Positions 41,810 to 52,019 of a stretch of DNA of 64,000 bases are shown here, piece after piece. Origin of the DNA: an uncultured Acetatifactor sp. (lineage in GTDB: Bacteria > Bacillota > Clostridia > Lachnospirales > Lachnospiraceae); the NCBI GenBank assembly GCA_910584435.1, contig CAJUAP010000008.1, forward strand, positions 1 to 64,000. The letters run 5' to 3'. The notes below the pieces were generated by a model. The model worked only from the letters and a program-made list of their open reading frames with translations. It was not told the origin of the DNA and searched no databases. The translations under genes and the position numbers were made by a program. Positions within the stretch are counted from its first letter, which is position 1. Each line of letters opens with the position of its first letter.

Positions 41810-42514
41810 ATGAGCATTTTTAATATGGAAAGTCCTTTGATGCGTGCTCTGGGCAGAGTAGCTGATTTGATGATATTAAATTTTCTTACATTGGTATGCT
41901 GCATTCCTGTTATTACTGCAGGTGCTGCATTGACAGCATTGGATCATATGTGCCTGAAGATAGTAAGAGATGAGGACGGCTATCTGTTGAGAGGATATTT
42001 CAAAGCGTTTAAGGAGAATTTCAGGCAGTCTACTATAATCTGGCTGCTTCTGCTGTTGGCAATAGCTGTGGTTGGCGCGGATGTTGCAGTGATGTATTAT
42101 GCAGTCATAGAGTTTCCGTTTGTCGTCAGAATTGCGATTTTAATTATGGGAATTATCGTACTTTGCACCTCTATGTATCTGTTCCCGCTGCAGGCGAAAT
42201 TTGCAAATCCGGTGGTGAGAACCATAAAGAATGCTTTTATGGCCAGCATGATTCAATTTCCTAAGACATTGTTAATGATATTACTGCTGCTGACAGGGCC
42301 GTTAATGGTTCTGGCATCGGAGAGATTCGTCCCGATTGTGCTCTTATTCTGTTTTTCGTTTCATGCATATCTTTCTGCATTGCTGTATAACAAGTTTTTT
42401 CAGAGGCTGGAGGCAAGGAATCCGGTTGGTCCATCCGCTGATGTTCAAAATGAAGACGGCAGAATTTTTCATGATGAACTGGATGCTTCTCTTGCGGATG
42501 AAACTGTCAGGTAA
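41810..42514 (+). CDS. DUF624 membrane protein (YesL-like)
   Basis: 234 residues from ATG 41810 with GAAAGGA upstream; the frame extends further up through the repeat but without support. It begins IFNMESPLMRALGRVADLMI and has five to six membrane helices (about 20-45, 75-100, 105-130, 150-195), with LNFLTLVCCIPVITAGAALT at the start as in YesL/DUF624 proteins. B. subtilis yesL heads the rhamnogalacturonan operon yesLMN...Z. Its position just before the rhamnogalacturonan transport genes supports the same link. Exact function is unknown. Confidence 0.85.
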   Translation: MSIFNMESPLMRALGRVADLMILNFLTLVCCIPVITAGAALTALDHMCLKIVRDEDGYLLRGYFKAFKENFRQSTIIWLLLLLAIAVVGADVAVMYYAVIEFPFVVRIAILIMGIIVLCTSMYLFPLQAKFANPVVRTIKNAFMASMIQFPKTLLMILLLLTGPLMVLASERFVPIVLLFCFSFHAYLSALLYNKFFQRLEARNPVGPSADVQNEDGRIFHDELDASLADETVR

Positions 42515-42598
42515 ATTCTTATATTTTCTTTCTGAAGTAAAGAAGTCGTCACAAATAAATAAAAAAATAGCAAAAATACAAAACTAATAAAAAAACTA

Positions 42599-42627
42599 TT
42601 GTAAAAAGTTTATGAAAATGTTACAAT
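42599..42627 (+). promoter_or_regulatory. Main promoter of the rhamnogalacturonan uptake operon
   Basis: TTGTAA (42599-42604), 17-base spacer, TACAAT (42622-42627), in an A/T-rich gap. The 92-base leader ends with a near-perfect AAGGAGGAAGG site before ATG 42719. Confidence 0.65.
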
Positions 42628-42718
42628 GAAATGGTTAAGGAAGTAGTTAAACTGCTTATCTGGAATCACCAAAATCCAGGTCCATATGTAAAAATACACC
42701 AAAAGGAGGAAGGTAAGC

Positions 42719-45670
42719 ATGAAAAGCAGCGGGGTAAAAAGACCAACACACCGGTGCAAAAAGGGCATAGCACTTCTGATGATGACTGCGATGATGGCAG
42801 GGCAGGCTGTATCCGGTTCTTCTATTCCGTCCCAGGCGGCACCCGGGGTGGCATTGAAGGATAAATATGTCGGTTTCGATGGAGTGGATATCGTATGGAA
42901 ATACGGAGGCTCGGAAGAGACAAGCGATTATAAAGCTTATGCGGAAAAGTATGCAGATGTTCCAAACGCATCCCAGACGATTGATGTGCCACTGAAAAGC
43001 ATTAAAAGTGAGGAGGGAAATTTACAGACACAGGAATATGAGGGCAGGACAGCAATTTTGTCCGGAAAAACCGGAGAGTTTATGGAATTCACAGTCAATG
43101 TGCCGGAGGCGGGCATGTATCAGCTGGAGATGGATTATTATCTGGCAACAGGCAGCTCTGACTCGGCGAAGAGGATTCTGTACATAGATGGTGAGGCCCC
43201 TTTTGATGAAGCCAGTGACATTGAATTGGATCGTTTCTTCAGAGATGAAGGTGATCCTGTTGTAAACAGTGTGGGCGATGAAACCAGGCCGGCTCAGATT
43301 GAGATACCAGGGTGGAGAACGATGCGGCTGAAGGATACATCGGGTATTTATCCGGAACCCTTCAGCGTATATCTGGAGGCTGGCAGCCATAACATACAGA
43401 TAATTTATAATAAGGTAGATATGTATGTTTCCGGTCTCAGGCTTGTACCCCCGAAGGAGTATAAAACATATGAAGAGGTGAAGGCAGAGTACGCAGCAAA
43501 CGGATATAAAGCTGCCGCTGTGGACAAAGTACATATTCAGGCTGAATTGGCCACGCTTGAGAAGAATGATGTCACATTAAGGCGTGACAATGACGGCGAT
43601 CCTTTAGTGGAGCCTGCTTCCAGCACCAGCCGTAAGCTGAATGTTATGGGCGGTTACCGCTGGCGTGCCGGGAACCAGAGTATTACATGGGAATTCGATG
43701 TGCCGCAAGATGGCCTGTATAAGATAGGCTTGTATGTAAAACAGTCCTGGAATGATGGCCTTCCTTCCTACAGGCAGATTGCCATTGACGGTGAAGTGCC
43801 TTTTCAGGAATTGCTGGAGTACAAGTTTGATTATAATAAGAAATGGTCTCTGGTGGAGCTTGGAGATGAATCGGGCAATCCCTATGAGTTTTATCTGACT
43901 GCTGGCACTCACACGCTTACCATGACTGTAAAACTGGGGCAGATTGGAGAACTGCTGACATCGATTCAGACGGATATCGAAGTCCTCTCTGATATGCTGT
44001 TGAATATCAATCTCATTGCAGGAAGCTCTCCTGACCCGAACTATGATTACGGCTTCTTTGAAAAGATTCCGACTCTGCGTTCCCAGATGGAGTTTATCGT
44101 TGAGAGCATGGGTGAAAAGAGTGAAATGATAAAGCAGATGGCAGCGAAGACACCTGCTATGGCAAATAACTTCCTGACGATAAAAGCACAGGTGCAGGAG
44201 ATGCTGGATGATTCTTACAGTATTGCCAAGAAAGTAGGGGATCTGACCAACTCTCAGAAGAGCCTGAGCGAGTGGTATCTGTCTCTGCAGAGCTGCCCTC
44301 TGACCATTGACTGGTTTGATATAGGGAATCCTGAGGAAGAGTGGAAGAGTGTTTCTTCTAATATTTTCCAGAGACTGGCAGCTACGGCACAGCAGTTTAT
44401 TGTTTCTTTCTCCAAAGATTATGATAATGTAGGTGGCGTTTTGTCAGAGGACGTAGTGGTTACGGATACCATCAATGTCTGGATTGCAAGAGGTACTGAG
44501 TGGGCTGAAGTGATTAAGGAGCTTGCGGACGAGAGCTTTACACCTGAGAGCGGAATTGCAATCAATGTAAATGTCCTCCCTGCTTCACAGTTAAACGCCG
44601 GTAATGTCAATGCACTTATGCTCTCCATTACATCGGGCAAGGCTCCGGATGTGGCATTGGGTGTGGATATTACATCACCTGTGGAATTCGCTATCCGCGA
44701 CCAGGTATATGACTTGTCTGAAATGGACGGCTTTGACGAGGTAAAGTCCCGGTTTGTGGATGCTACATTGACGCCTTATGAGTATATGGGCGGAACATAT
44801 GCAATCCCTGAGACGATGAACTTTAACGTTATGTTCTACCGCAAGGATATTTTGACAAGTAAGGGCATTCAGCTTCCGAATATAAGGGCAGACCTGTATG
44901 ATTATGTGCTTCCTGCATTGTATCAGGCGGGATTGCAGTTCTACTTCGGACGTGATTTTACGCAGTTCCTTTTCCAAAACGGCGGAAGTTATTATACGCC
45001 GGATGGTTTGAAGTCAGCATTGGATACACCGGAAGCGTACCTTGCATTTAAGGAATACACAGAATTATTCACGAATTACGGTGTGCCTGAGACGGCTAAC
45101 TTTTACCAGTATATGCGTTCCGGTATTATGCCTTTGGGCGTGGGCGATTTTAATGTATATATGCAGCTTTCTGTTGCGGCACCCGAAATTGCGGGTAAGT
45201 GGGGAATTGCACCTTTGCCGGGCGTAATGCAGGAGGATGGCACAATTAACCGTGCGGCCGGAGCGATTACGGATAAGGGCGATGTCATTATGAAACAGAG
45301 TGAAAAACCTGAGCAGAGCTGGGAATTCCTGAAATGGTGGAGCAGTGCTGAGACGCAGGAGCAGTTTGCCAAGGAAGTGGAGGCGCTGATGGGTGCCGAA
45401 GCGAGATGGAATACCGCCAATAAGGAAGCCTTTCTGAGCCTTTCATGGAACGATGAGGATATTGCTACATTGGAGGCAATGTGGGATTGGGCACAGGAAA
45501 CGCCTACTGTTCTGGGCAGTTATATGACCACCCGTCATATGACGAATGCATGGACCACTGTGGTTATCAGCGGCGGTGATGTCAGGGAAGCATTGGAACA
45601 GGCTGTAAAGGACATCAATCGGGAAATGCGTTCTAAACAGGAAGAATACGGGGTGATTAGCAATGAATAA
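42719..45670 (+). CDS. Large extracellular solute-binding protein with carbohydrate-binding-module-like domains
   Basis: 983 residues, about twice a usual CUT1 binding protein. A signal peptide (about residues 1-38, cleavage probably after SQA) lacks a lipobox Cys. Two beta-sandwich, CBM6/35-like domains follow (about 100-250 and 270-420), with 'PEAGMYQLEMDYYLA' and 'PQDGLYKIGLYVKQ' strands and 'LYIDGEAPF' / 'IAIDGEVPF' repeats. A helical linker (about 430-570) leads to the family 1 solute-binding domain (about 590-983), with ITSGKAPDVALGVDI and YAIPETMNFNVMFYRKDIL. It would bind a polymeric or branched glycan and feed the permeases encoded next. Its stop overlaps the next start by eight bases. 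Confidence 0.85.
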   Translation: MKSSGVKRPTHRCKKGIALLMMTAMMAGQAVSGSSIPSQAAPGVALKDKYVGFDGVDIVWKYGGSEETSDYKAYAEKYADVPNASQTIDVPLKSIKSEEGNLQTQEYEGRTAILSGKTGEFMEFTVNVPEAGMYQLEMDYYLATGSSDSAKRILYIDGEAPFDEASDIELDRFFRDEGDPVVNSVGDETRPAQIEIPGWRTMRLKDTSGIYPEPFSVYLEAGSHNIQIIYNKVDMYVSGLRLVPPKEYKTYEEVKAEYAANGYKAAAVDKVHIQAELATLEKNDVTLRRDNDGDPLVEPASSTSRKLNVMGGYRWRAGNQSITWEFDVPQDGLYKIGLYVKQSWNDGLPSYRQIAIDGEVPFQELLEYKFDYNKKWSLVELGDESGNPYEFYLTAGTHTLTMTVKLGQIGELLTSIQTDIEVLSDMLLNINLIAGSSPDPNYDYGFFEKIPTLRSQMEFIVESMGEKSEMIKQMAAKTPAMANNFLTIKAQVQEMLDDSYSIAKKVGDLTNSQKSLSEWYLSLQSCPLTIDWFDIGNPEEEWKSVSSNIFQRLAATAQQFIVSFSKDYDNVGGVLSEDVVVTDTINVWIARGTEWAEVIKELADESFTPESGIAINVNVLPASQLNAGNVNALMLSITSGKAPDVALGVDITSPVEFAIRDQVYDLSEMDGFDEVKSRFVDATLTPYEYMGGTYAIPETMNFNVMFYRKDILTSKGIQLPNIRADLYDYVLPALYQAGLQFYFGRDFTQFLFQNGGSYYTPDGLKSALDTPEAYLAFKEYTELFTNYGVPETANFYQYMRSGIMPLGVGDFNVYMQLSVAAPEIAGKWGIAPLPGVMQEDGTINRAAGAITDKGDVIMKQSEKPEQSWEFLKWWSSAETQEQFAKEVEALMGAEARWNTANKEAFLSLSWNDEDIATLEAMWDWAQETPTVLGSYMTTRHMTNAWTTVVISGGDVREALEQAVKDINREMRSKQEEYGVISNE

Positions 45671-46577
45671 AAAACTTACAACATCGGAAGCAATTAAGCG
45701 CTTCTGGCACAGGCATTGGATGGGATATGCATTCCTTGCCCCTTTCGTGATATTGTTCACTATATTTATTGTAGCTCCTGTTGTAACTGCAATAGGCTTA
45801 AGCTTTACCAATTATAATATGATGCAGACACCCAAGTTTGTGGGGCTGAATAATTATAAGCTGTTGTTCCTGGATGATGAAGTATTTATGATAGGTTTGA
45901 GCAATACAATGAAGTTTGCGATTTTGACAGGACCTATCGGATATTTATTATCATTCTTTGCAGCGTGGGTTATCAATCAGCTGAAATTTAAACGGGCATT
46001 TGCTCTGGCGTTTTATGCGCCGTCCATTTGTAGCGGTATAGCAATGTCAACCGTGTGGATGGTTATTTTCTCCAGTGACCGTATGGGCTATCTGAATAAT
46101 ATTCTGCTGAATATGGGGCTGATAGATGAACCGATTCTGTGGAATACGGATCCCAATTATATCATGGGCGTTGTAATGTTCATTTCACTGTGGATGAGTA
46201 TGGGTACCGGATTCCTGGTATTCCTGGCAGGTCTTCAGAACGTGTCGAGATCCTATTATGAAGCCGCAGCAATTGACGGTGTGAAGAATAAGTTCCAGGA
46301 ACTGTTCTATGTGACGCTGCCGATGATGAAGCCGCAGCTTCTGTTTGGTGCAATTAATGCAATTACAGGTGCATTCGGCGTGTTTGATATTGCAGTATCC
46401 GTAGCAGGTATGCCCAGCCCGAACTACGCAGCGCATACTATTGTGTCCCACCTATACGATTATGCGTTCATACGATTCCAGATGGGATATGCATCGGCGG
46501 TAGCCGTAGTGTTGTTCGTTATCACTTTCGTGCTTGGCAAAATTGTTATGAGAGCATTGTCAAGTAAGGACGAATAA
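45663..46577 (+). CDS. Sugar ABC transporter permease, UgpA/LplB type (system 1)
   Basis: 304 residues, six membrane helices. It begins HWMGYAFLAPFVILFTIFIV. The cytoplasmic EAA loop that contacts the ATPase is EAAAIDGVKNKFQELFYVTLP. Together with the next permease it forms the channel for substrate bound by the 983-residue protein. The start overlaps the upstream gene by eight bases, so expression is coupled. No ATPase gene is in the cluster. A MsmX/UgpC-like shared ATPase encoded elsewhere is the usual solution for CUT1 systems (inference). Confidence 0.93.
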   Translation: MNKKLTTSEAIKRFWHRHWMGYAFLAPFVILFTIFIVAPVVTAIGLSFTNYNMMQTPKFVGLNNYKLLFLDDEVFMIGLSNTMKFAILTGPIGYLLSFFAAWVINQLKFKRAFALAFYAPSICSGIAMSTVWMVIFSSDRMGYLNNILLNMGLIDEPILWNTDPNYIMGVVMFISLWMSMGTGFLVFLAGLQNVSRSYYEAAAIDGVKNKFQELFYVTLPMMKPQLLFGAINAITGAFGVFDIAVSVAGMPSPNYAAHTIVSHLYDYAFIRFQMGYASAVAVVLFVITFVLGKIVMRALSSKDE

Positions 46578-46622
46578 GACAGGAATCAGGACGAAAAATA
46601 TGAATGAAAGAGAGGGACTACA

Positions 46623-47504
46623 ATGTTAAAGATTAGATGGTTCAGAGGCCAGTGGCTGCACGTCACCTTTGCAAGAGTATTGCTTTATGTGGTTATGATT
46701 GCGCTGGTGTGCTTTACCGCCCTGCCTTTGGTATACCTGATTAGTACCGCGTTTAAGCCGCTTGATGAACTTTTTGTATACCCGCCGCAGTTTTTTGTGC
46801 GTAACCCTACTACTGCGAATTTCAGTGATTTGGTGGTTTCGCTGGGAAGCTCTACCGTACCGTTTACAAGGTACGCATTTAACAGTATTGTTATCACGAC
46901 TATCATTGTACTTTGTACCGTGATTGTGTCCTGTATGGGTGCTTACTCTCTGGTAAAACTGAATCCGCCCGGAGGAAAGTTCCTGTTTAACTTGATTTTG
47001 ATTGCGTTAATGTTCTCCGCCCATGTTACTAAGATTCCCAGTTACATGGTGGTGAACGGTCTGGGACTGATCAATACATATGGCGCTTTGATTCTGCCGA
47101 ATATTGCAGTGGCATATAATATTTTCCTGATCAAACAGTTTATGGAGCAGTATCCCGATGAACTGCTGGAGGCAGCGAGAATTGACGGCGCCGGAGAGAT
47201 GAGGGTATTCCTTCAGATGGTTATGCCGGCATTAAAGCCTGCAACTGCCACATTGACAGTGTTTTCCTTTGTAAATAACTGGAATGATTATTTCTCTCCC
47301 TTGATTTATGTTACCAGCCAGGCAATGAAGACCCTTCCTCTGGCGCTGCAGACCATCGGCGGCGGCGCTGCCGGAATGTCCGTAGGACGTGCGGGTGCGG
47401 TTGCGGCAGCAACCTTCCTTATGACGGCTCCGACAGTGATTATCTTCGTTATCAAACAGGGGCAGGTTATGGAAACTATGACATATTCAGGAATCAAAGG
47501 CTAA
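46623..47504 (+). CDS. Sugar ABC transporter permease, MalG/AraQ type (system 1)
   Basis: 293 residues, six membrane helices. The EAA loop is EAARIDGAGEMRVFLQMVMP, and LPLVYLISTAFKPLDE is typical of the first part of the MalG-type subunit. It pairs with the preceding UgpA-type permease. ATG 46623 is preceded by AGAGAGGGA. It is followed after 18 bases by the beta-propeller gene, indicating one transcript. Confidence 0.93.
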   Translation: MLKIRWFRGQWLHVTFARVLLYVVMIALVCFTALPLVYLISTAFKPLDELFVYPPQFFVRNPTTANFSDLVVSLGSSTVPFTRYAFNSIVITTIIVLCTVIVSCMGAYSLVKLNPPGGKFLFNLILIALMFSAHVTKIPSYMVVNGLGLINTYGALILPNIAVAYNIFLIKQFMEQYPDELLEAARIDGAGEMRVFLQMVMPALKPATATLTVFSFVNNWNDYFSPLIYVTSQAMKTLPLALQTIGGGAAGMSVGRAGAVAAATFLMTAPTVIIFVIKQGQVMETMTYSGIKG

Positions 47505-47522
47505 TCGGAACGGAGGGAAGAT

Positions 47523-49679
47523 ATGAAGTCGCTGAAGAGAATAGGCATTGGCTTATTGGCCGGACTCACATGTATGTTTTCTGTTTCACAGACGGCATTG
47601 GCCGCCGGGTCAGATAATTATGTGACCGGTGATAATAATTATCGTCAGCCGGTTCCCCAGTCCTATAATGTGGTGAAGACGATTAACAATATCGGGGACT
47701 ATGAAGACGAAAAGCAGTACTTTAGCAATCCACAGGATCTTTTTGTAGATAAAGAAGATAATGTATATATTGTGGACAGCGGAAACAATCGAATTATTAA
47801 AATGAACAGTAAATATGAGACCGTAAATATCTTTTATGGTCCCGATAAGGCTTTCAGGAATCCCCAGGGTATTTTTGTGGACGATGACGGGGATATGTAT
47901 GTGGCGGATACGGACAACAGCCGTATTGTACATATGGACCCCAAGGGTAATTTTGTAGAAGAGTTTACCAACCCTGAGAGCTCCCTTGAGACAGGAACTG
48001 CTTTTTCACCTACAAAACTGATCGTAAGTAAGACGGGATATATTTATGTGGTCAGAGGTGAAAATATTATGTCCATTGACGGCAACGGTGAATTCAGAGG
48101 CTATTATGGACAGACCAACATAGGTTATGATCTGACAGAGGCACTGATGAGAATTTTCGCATCAGAGCAGCAGAAGAAATTTATTTCAAAGCGTCTTGCT
48201 TCTTCATATATCAATCTGACGCTGGGTGATGACGGCATGATTTATGCAACCAGTATGGAGAGGGAAGAAGGAGAGCTGAAGAAGCTGAATTCCATCGGCA
48301 CTAACATATACAGAAAGTATAAAACCATCGGCAATGCCATCAGGAATCCTATCACGGATTTTATTAACAATAAGATATTGAAAGCCGTAGTGGCGGGCAA
48401 TACTTTTAAATTCGGTGAGTATTTTAATGATGACGGTATGTATATGGAACCGGAGTTTGCTGATATCTGTGTTGACAGTGAAGGAATCGTTACGGTGATT
48501 GAGCGTCTGAACGGCAAGGTATATCAGTATGACCAGGACGGCAGAATGCTGGTGGCCTTTGGCGGAACGGGACAGAGGACGGGAACCTTTACCAGAACCG
48601 CAGCCATCGATGTGGACAGTGCCGGAAGGCTGTGGATTCTTGACAGAATCAGCTGTAATATCCAGGTGTTTGAACCTACGGAATTTATCCAGCTGGTGCA
48701 TGCCGCAACTTCCGCTTATAACGATGGTGATTATACTACTTCTTATGATCTGTGGCGCCGTGTGCTGGCAATTGATGAGAACTATGATTTGGCTCATGTG
48801 GGTATTGCCAGAGCTTATTACAAGCAGGGAGAGTATAAGCTTGCCATGGAAGAATGTGAGCTGGTAGGCGACAGAGATACTTATACAATGGCTTTCGATG
48901 AGTATAAGTATGTGGTTTTAAGACAGTATTTTGTATTAATTGTTTTCCTGGCAGTGGTCATTATTGCCGCAGTGATCATTCTGTTTAGTGTATTTAAAAA
49001 ATATGCTAAGAAATGTTATTGGAATTATTTAAACCACAAGGAAAAGAAGATGGGTATCGGACAGGGAATTATGTACTCCTTCTATACACTGCTTCACCCT
49101 ATTGACACCTTGGAGGGTATCCGGTATAACCGTGCCAGAATTAATATGGCAGTGCCTTTTATTCTGATGATAACGGCATACATAGTGCGGATGGCGTATT
49201 TGTATATTGTCCATTTCCCGTTGGCTTCCATAGAGCTTGGAGATGTCAATCCTGTATTTGAAGCAGTGAAGCTTTGGATTGTTCCCATTTCCTGGATTCC
49301 GGCATCCTTTATGGCCACCAGTATCTCCGGCGGTGAGAGTAAGATCTCAGAGATTACCTTTACATCGATGCTTTCTTTAGTACCTTATATTGTAATCAAT
49401 GTGCCTTTGATGTTCCTTTCCAATATTTTGTCGAAGACGCAGAGATCCTGGTATGGAGTGTTCACGGCTTTGGCGTATGTGGGTCTTTTCCTGATATTGC
49501 TGATGGCGATGAAGATATTGAACAATTATACCTTAAAGAAGACAATCGGCATGATGTTTGTCTCGGCGTTTATGATGCTGGTTATCTGGCTGGTATTATT
49601 ATTGTGTTATGTCCTGACAGGCAGAGTGATTCAGTTTGTCGTTGAAATTATGAACGAATTTAAGCTGAATTTCCTATGA
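47523..49679 (+). CDS. Beta-propeller (NHL) - TPR - Yip1 membrane protein
   Basis: 718 residues. A signal peptide (about 1-27, ALAA) is followed by NHL-type propeller repeats (about 55-390) with the pattern NPQDLFVDKEDNVYIVDSGN...RI, repeated as NPQGIFVDDDGDMYVADTDN...RI. A TPR-like helical pair follows (about 400-455, SAYNDGDYTTSYDLWRRVLA). A membrane helix (about 470-490) leads to a Yip1-like domain with five helices (about 540-718). I know of no characterised member. Its place inside the transporter operon suggests a role in surface sensing or assembling the uptake complex. That is inference. Confidence 0.8.
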   Translation: MKSLKRIGIGLLAGLTCMFSVSQTALAAGSDNYVTGDNNYRQPVPQSYNVVKTINNIGDYEDEKQYFSNPQDLFVDKEDNVYIVDSGNNRIIKMNSKYETVNIFYGPDKAFRNPQGIFVDDDGDMYVADTDNSRIVHMDPKGNFVEEFTNPESSLETGTAFSPTKLIVSKTGYIYVVRGENIMSIDGNGEFRGYYGQTNIGYDLTEALMRIFASEQQKKFISKRLASSYINLTLGDDGMIYATSMEREEGELKKLNSIGTNIYRKYKTIGNAIRNPITDFINNKILKAVVAGNTFKFGEYFNDDGMYMEPEFADICVDSEGIVTVIERLNGKVYQYDQDGRMLVAFGGTGQRTGTFTRTAAIDVDSAGRLWILDRISCNIQVFEPTEFIQLVHAATSAYNDGDYTTSYDLWRRVLAIDENYDLAHVGIARAYYKQGEYKLAMEECELVGDRDTYTMAFDEYKYVVLRQYFVLIVFLAVVIIAAVIILFSVFKKYAKKCYWNYLNHKEKKMGIGQGIMYSFYTLLHPIDTLEGIRYNRARINMAVPFILMITAYIVRMAYLYIVHFPLASIELGDVNPVFEAVKLWIVPISWIPASFMATSISGGESKISEITFTSMLSLVPYIVINVPLMFLSNILSKTQRSWYGVFTALAYVGLFLILLMAMKILNNYTLKKTIGMMFVSAFMMLVIWLVLLLCYVLTGRVIQFVVEIMNEFKLNFL

Positions 49680-49730
49680 TAAGGAATGAGCGGCCTGAGA
49701 TGATACGGCAGAAAGGAGCAGAGGACTTTT

Positions 49731-52019
49731 ATGGTTAAGAAGTTTTTGAAGGAAAGGCTCGGCACCATAATACTCTTCGTAATTGTAATAGTATTTCTCA
49801 TCTGGGGATATTTCAGTATAGAGGAAGCCAGATCCAATGCCATTACTTATAACGAAGATTATGAAGCACCCGAGGGGGATGTGGATTTTACCATTCCGGG
49901 CGAGTATGTGTCTGTCGCCAAAACGGATAGCCTGGAGCTTTTCTATAATGAAGCAAAGGGTGCAATTCAGGTAAAGGATTTGGAGAGCGGATATCTCTGG
50001 AAGGGTATCTGCGATGATGAGGTGTATGATTTGGGCACTGGCAGTGTAAACGGTCTGTGGAGAGCATACCTGCAGTCATCCATTACAATTACCTATAACA
50101 ATCTGAAGAAGCGTGATTCCGGTTCCAAGAAAGAATATGTGGGCAGAGAATGCGGTTCCATAGAGACGGAATATATTACCAACGGTGTTTCTGTCACTTA
50201 TGGCTTCCTTACACCGGGAATTTATGTTACAGTAGAGTATGTACTGGAAGATGATCAATTTGTTGTCAGGGTTCCGGTTGACAAGATTCGTGAAGAGACG
50301 GTATTTGCCGTGTCTACAATAGAGCTGCTGCCTTATTTCGGCGCGTCCCACAGCGATGCTGTGAAGGACGGGTATCTGTTTTACCCTGACGGGAGCGGCG
50401 CGATTACAACTTATGCGAAGGCGGATACCAGACCTTCCGATGTGACAGCGGCAACATATTATACTTATACGAACAAAAATGTTAATTTCACAAATCTCTG
50501 GCAGTATGATCAATATAACCGTTATACGGCGGCAATGCCCGTGTTCGGAATTAAGAACGGTGACAATGCTTTCCTGGCCGCTTTTACGGAGAATGGGGAG
50601 AATGCCGGCGTGACGGTATATCCTTCAGGATATGTGGTGGATTTGAACCATGCGGGCTTTGAGATCTATGTCAGAAACACCTACAATGTAAATATGTACT
50701 CCATGTCAACCAGTATTGATGCGTCTGTGACGGGCGGTACAGTGGAGAGAGTGGATAAGACTTTGATTCCGGAGAACAGGGAGGTGCGTTATTTCTTCCT
50801 GAACGGAGACGAAGCAAATTACAGCGGTATGGCTAATGTATATCGGGAGTATCTGCTGGAGAACAATATGCTGTCAAATTCCATTTCTGATGGAGCCGGA
50901 ATGCCGCTGGCACTGAATCTGCTGATGGGTACTACAAAAGAAGGTATGATATTTGATGAGTATATTCCCATGACAGATTTTGAAGAAGCGCAGGAGATTA
51001 TGGAACGGCTGAAGGAACGGGGCATTTCCGATATGGAAGTGGTGCTGAAGGCATGGATGAAGGACTATGACAATTATGAAGATTGGGGGCCGGCAAAACA
51101 GCTTGGCGGTACGGGCGGTCTTAAGGATTTGAATGAATATCTTTCTTCTTCCAATAACATACATACTTATCTGGAAAACTGTATTATGTTTGCCACTTCA
51201 GAGACCAGTGGTGTGGATGAGAAGAAGGATGTCGCTTATGACGGTCTGAACCTGGAGATCAGTGCATCGGATTTTGACGGTACAATTTATTACATCATGA
51301 ATCCGCTGGCAGCGTACAATCGAAATAATAATTTCCTTGATAAATTGGAGAAATATGATATACTGGGTGTAGCATATGATGATGTGGGTCAGTATGCTTA
51401 TGCGGATCACAATGAGCAGGCGCCCTATTTGAAATCGGAAACGGTTGTACGGCTGAGGGAATTGCTGGGCGCTTCTGAGGGTACCGGAAGAAATGTGGCA
51501 GTGTTAGGTGCTAATCAGTATGTATACAGTTATGCGGATTATCTCTATGGCTTGAGAGAGGATAATTACGGTCTTGTTATTACGGATTATGAAGTTCCTT
51601 TTATACAGATGGTGGTGTCAGGGCTGATTCCTTATTCTACGGAAGGAGCGGGAAATCTGGCATATGATTTGCAGGTGCAGAAGTTAAAATGGATTGAACA
51701 TGGTTCCCTTCCTTTCTTCTATCTGACTTATGAATCGGCACTGAATCTGCGTGACACAGGCTATGATGCACTGTTCAGTTCTACCTATGCGGACTGGGAA
51801 GACATAGTGGTGGATACTTACAAAGAATTTCAGGAGAACTTTTCCTGTGTCTATGGAGAGCAGATAGTAAGCCATAAGATTCTTACGGATGATGTAAAGT
51901 GTGTGAAATACGGCAATGGTGTAAGCGTGTATGTCAATTATGGCGATGAAGAGACAACGGCGGACGGCGTGACGATACCCGCTAAGGATTATGTAGTAGT
52001 AAGGGGAGGTGAGCAGTGA
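49731..52019 (+). CDS. DUF5696-type membrane-anchored protein, glycoside-hydrolase-like
   Basis: 762 residues with one N-terminal membrane helix (about 11-29) and a long extracytoplasmic part. An N-terminal beta-rich region (about 50-370) is followed by a region resembling a TIM barrel (about 380-690) with EVVLKAWMKDYDNYEDWGP, GVAYDDVGQYAYADHN and GLVITDYEVPF. A small C-terminal beta domain has a conserved-looking VNYGDEETTADGVTIPAKDY. I assign it to the DUF5696 group by resemblance. Proteins of this kind sit in carbohydrate operons of Paenibacillus and Lachnospiraceae. Catalytic acids cannot be named from one sequence. ATG 49731 follows AAAGGAGCAGAGG. Confidence 0.7.
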   Translation: MVKKFLKERLGTIILFVIVIVFLIWGYFSIEEARSNAITYNEDYEAPEGDVDFTIPGEYVSVAKTDSLELFYNEAKGAIQVKDLESGYLWKGICDDEVYDLGTGSVNGLWRAYLQSSITITYNNLKKRDSGSKKEYVGRECGSIETEYITNGVSVTYGFLTPGIYVTVEYVLEDDQFVVRVPVDKIREETVFAVSTIELLPYFGASHSDAVKDGYLFYPDGSGAITTYAKADTRPSDVTAATYYTYTNKNVNFTNLWQYDQYNRYTAAMPVFGIKNGDNAFLAAFTENGENAGVTVYPSGYVVDLNHAGFEIYVRNTYNVNMYSMSTSIDASVTGGTVERVDKTLIPENREVRYFFLNGDEANYSGMANVYREYLLENNMLSNSISDGAGMPLALNLLMGTTKEGMIFDEYIPMTDFEEAQEIMERLKERGISDMEVVLKAWMKDYDNYEDWGPAKQLGGTGGLKDLNEYLSSSNNIHTYLENCIMFATSETSGVDEKKDVAYDGLNLEISASDFDGTIYYIMNPLAAYNRNNNFLDKLEKYDILGVAYDDVGQYAYADHNEQAPYLKSETVVRLRELLGASEGTGRNVAVLGANQYVYSYADYLYGLREDNYGLVITDYEVPFIQMVVSGLIPYSTEGAGNLAYDLQVQKLKWIEHGSLPFFYLTYESALNLRDTGYDALFSSTYADWEDIVVDTYKEFQENFSCVYGEQIVSHKILTDDVKCVKYGNGVSVYVNYGDEETTADGVTIPAKDYVVVRGGEQ

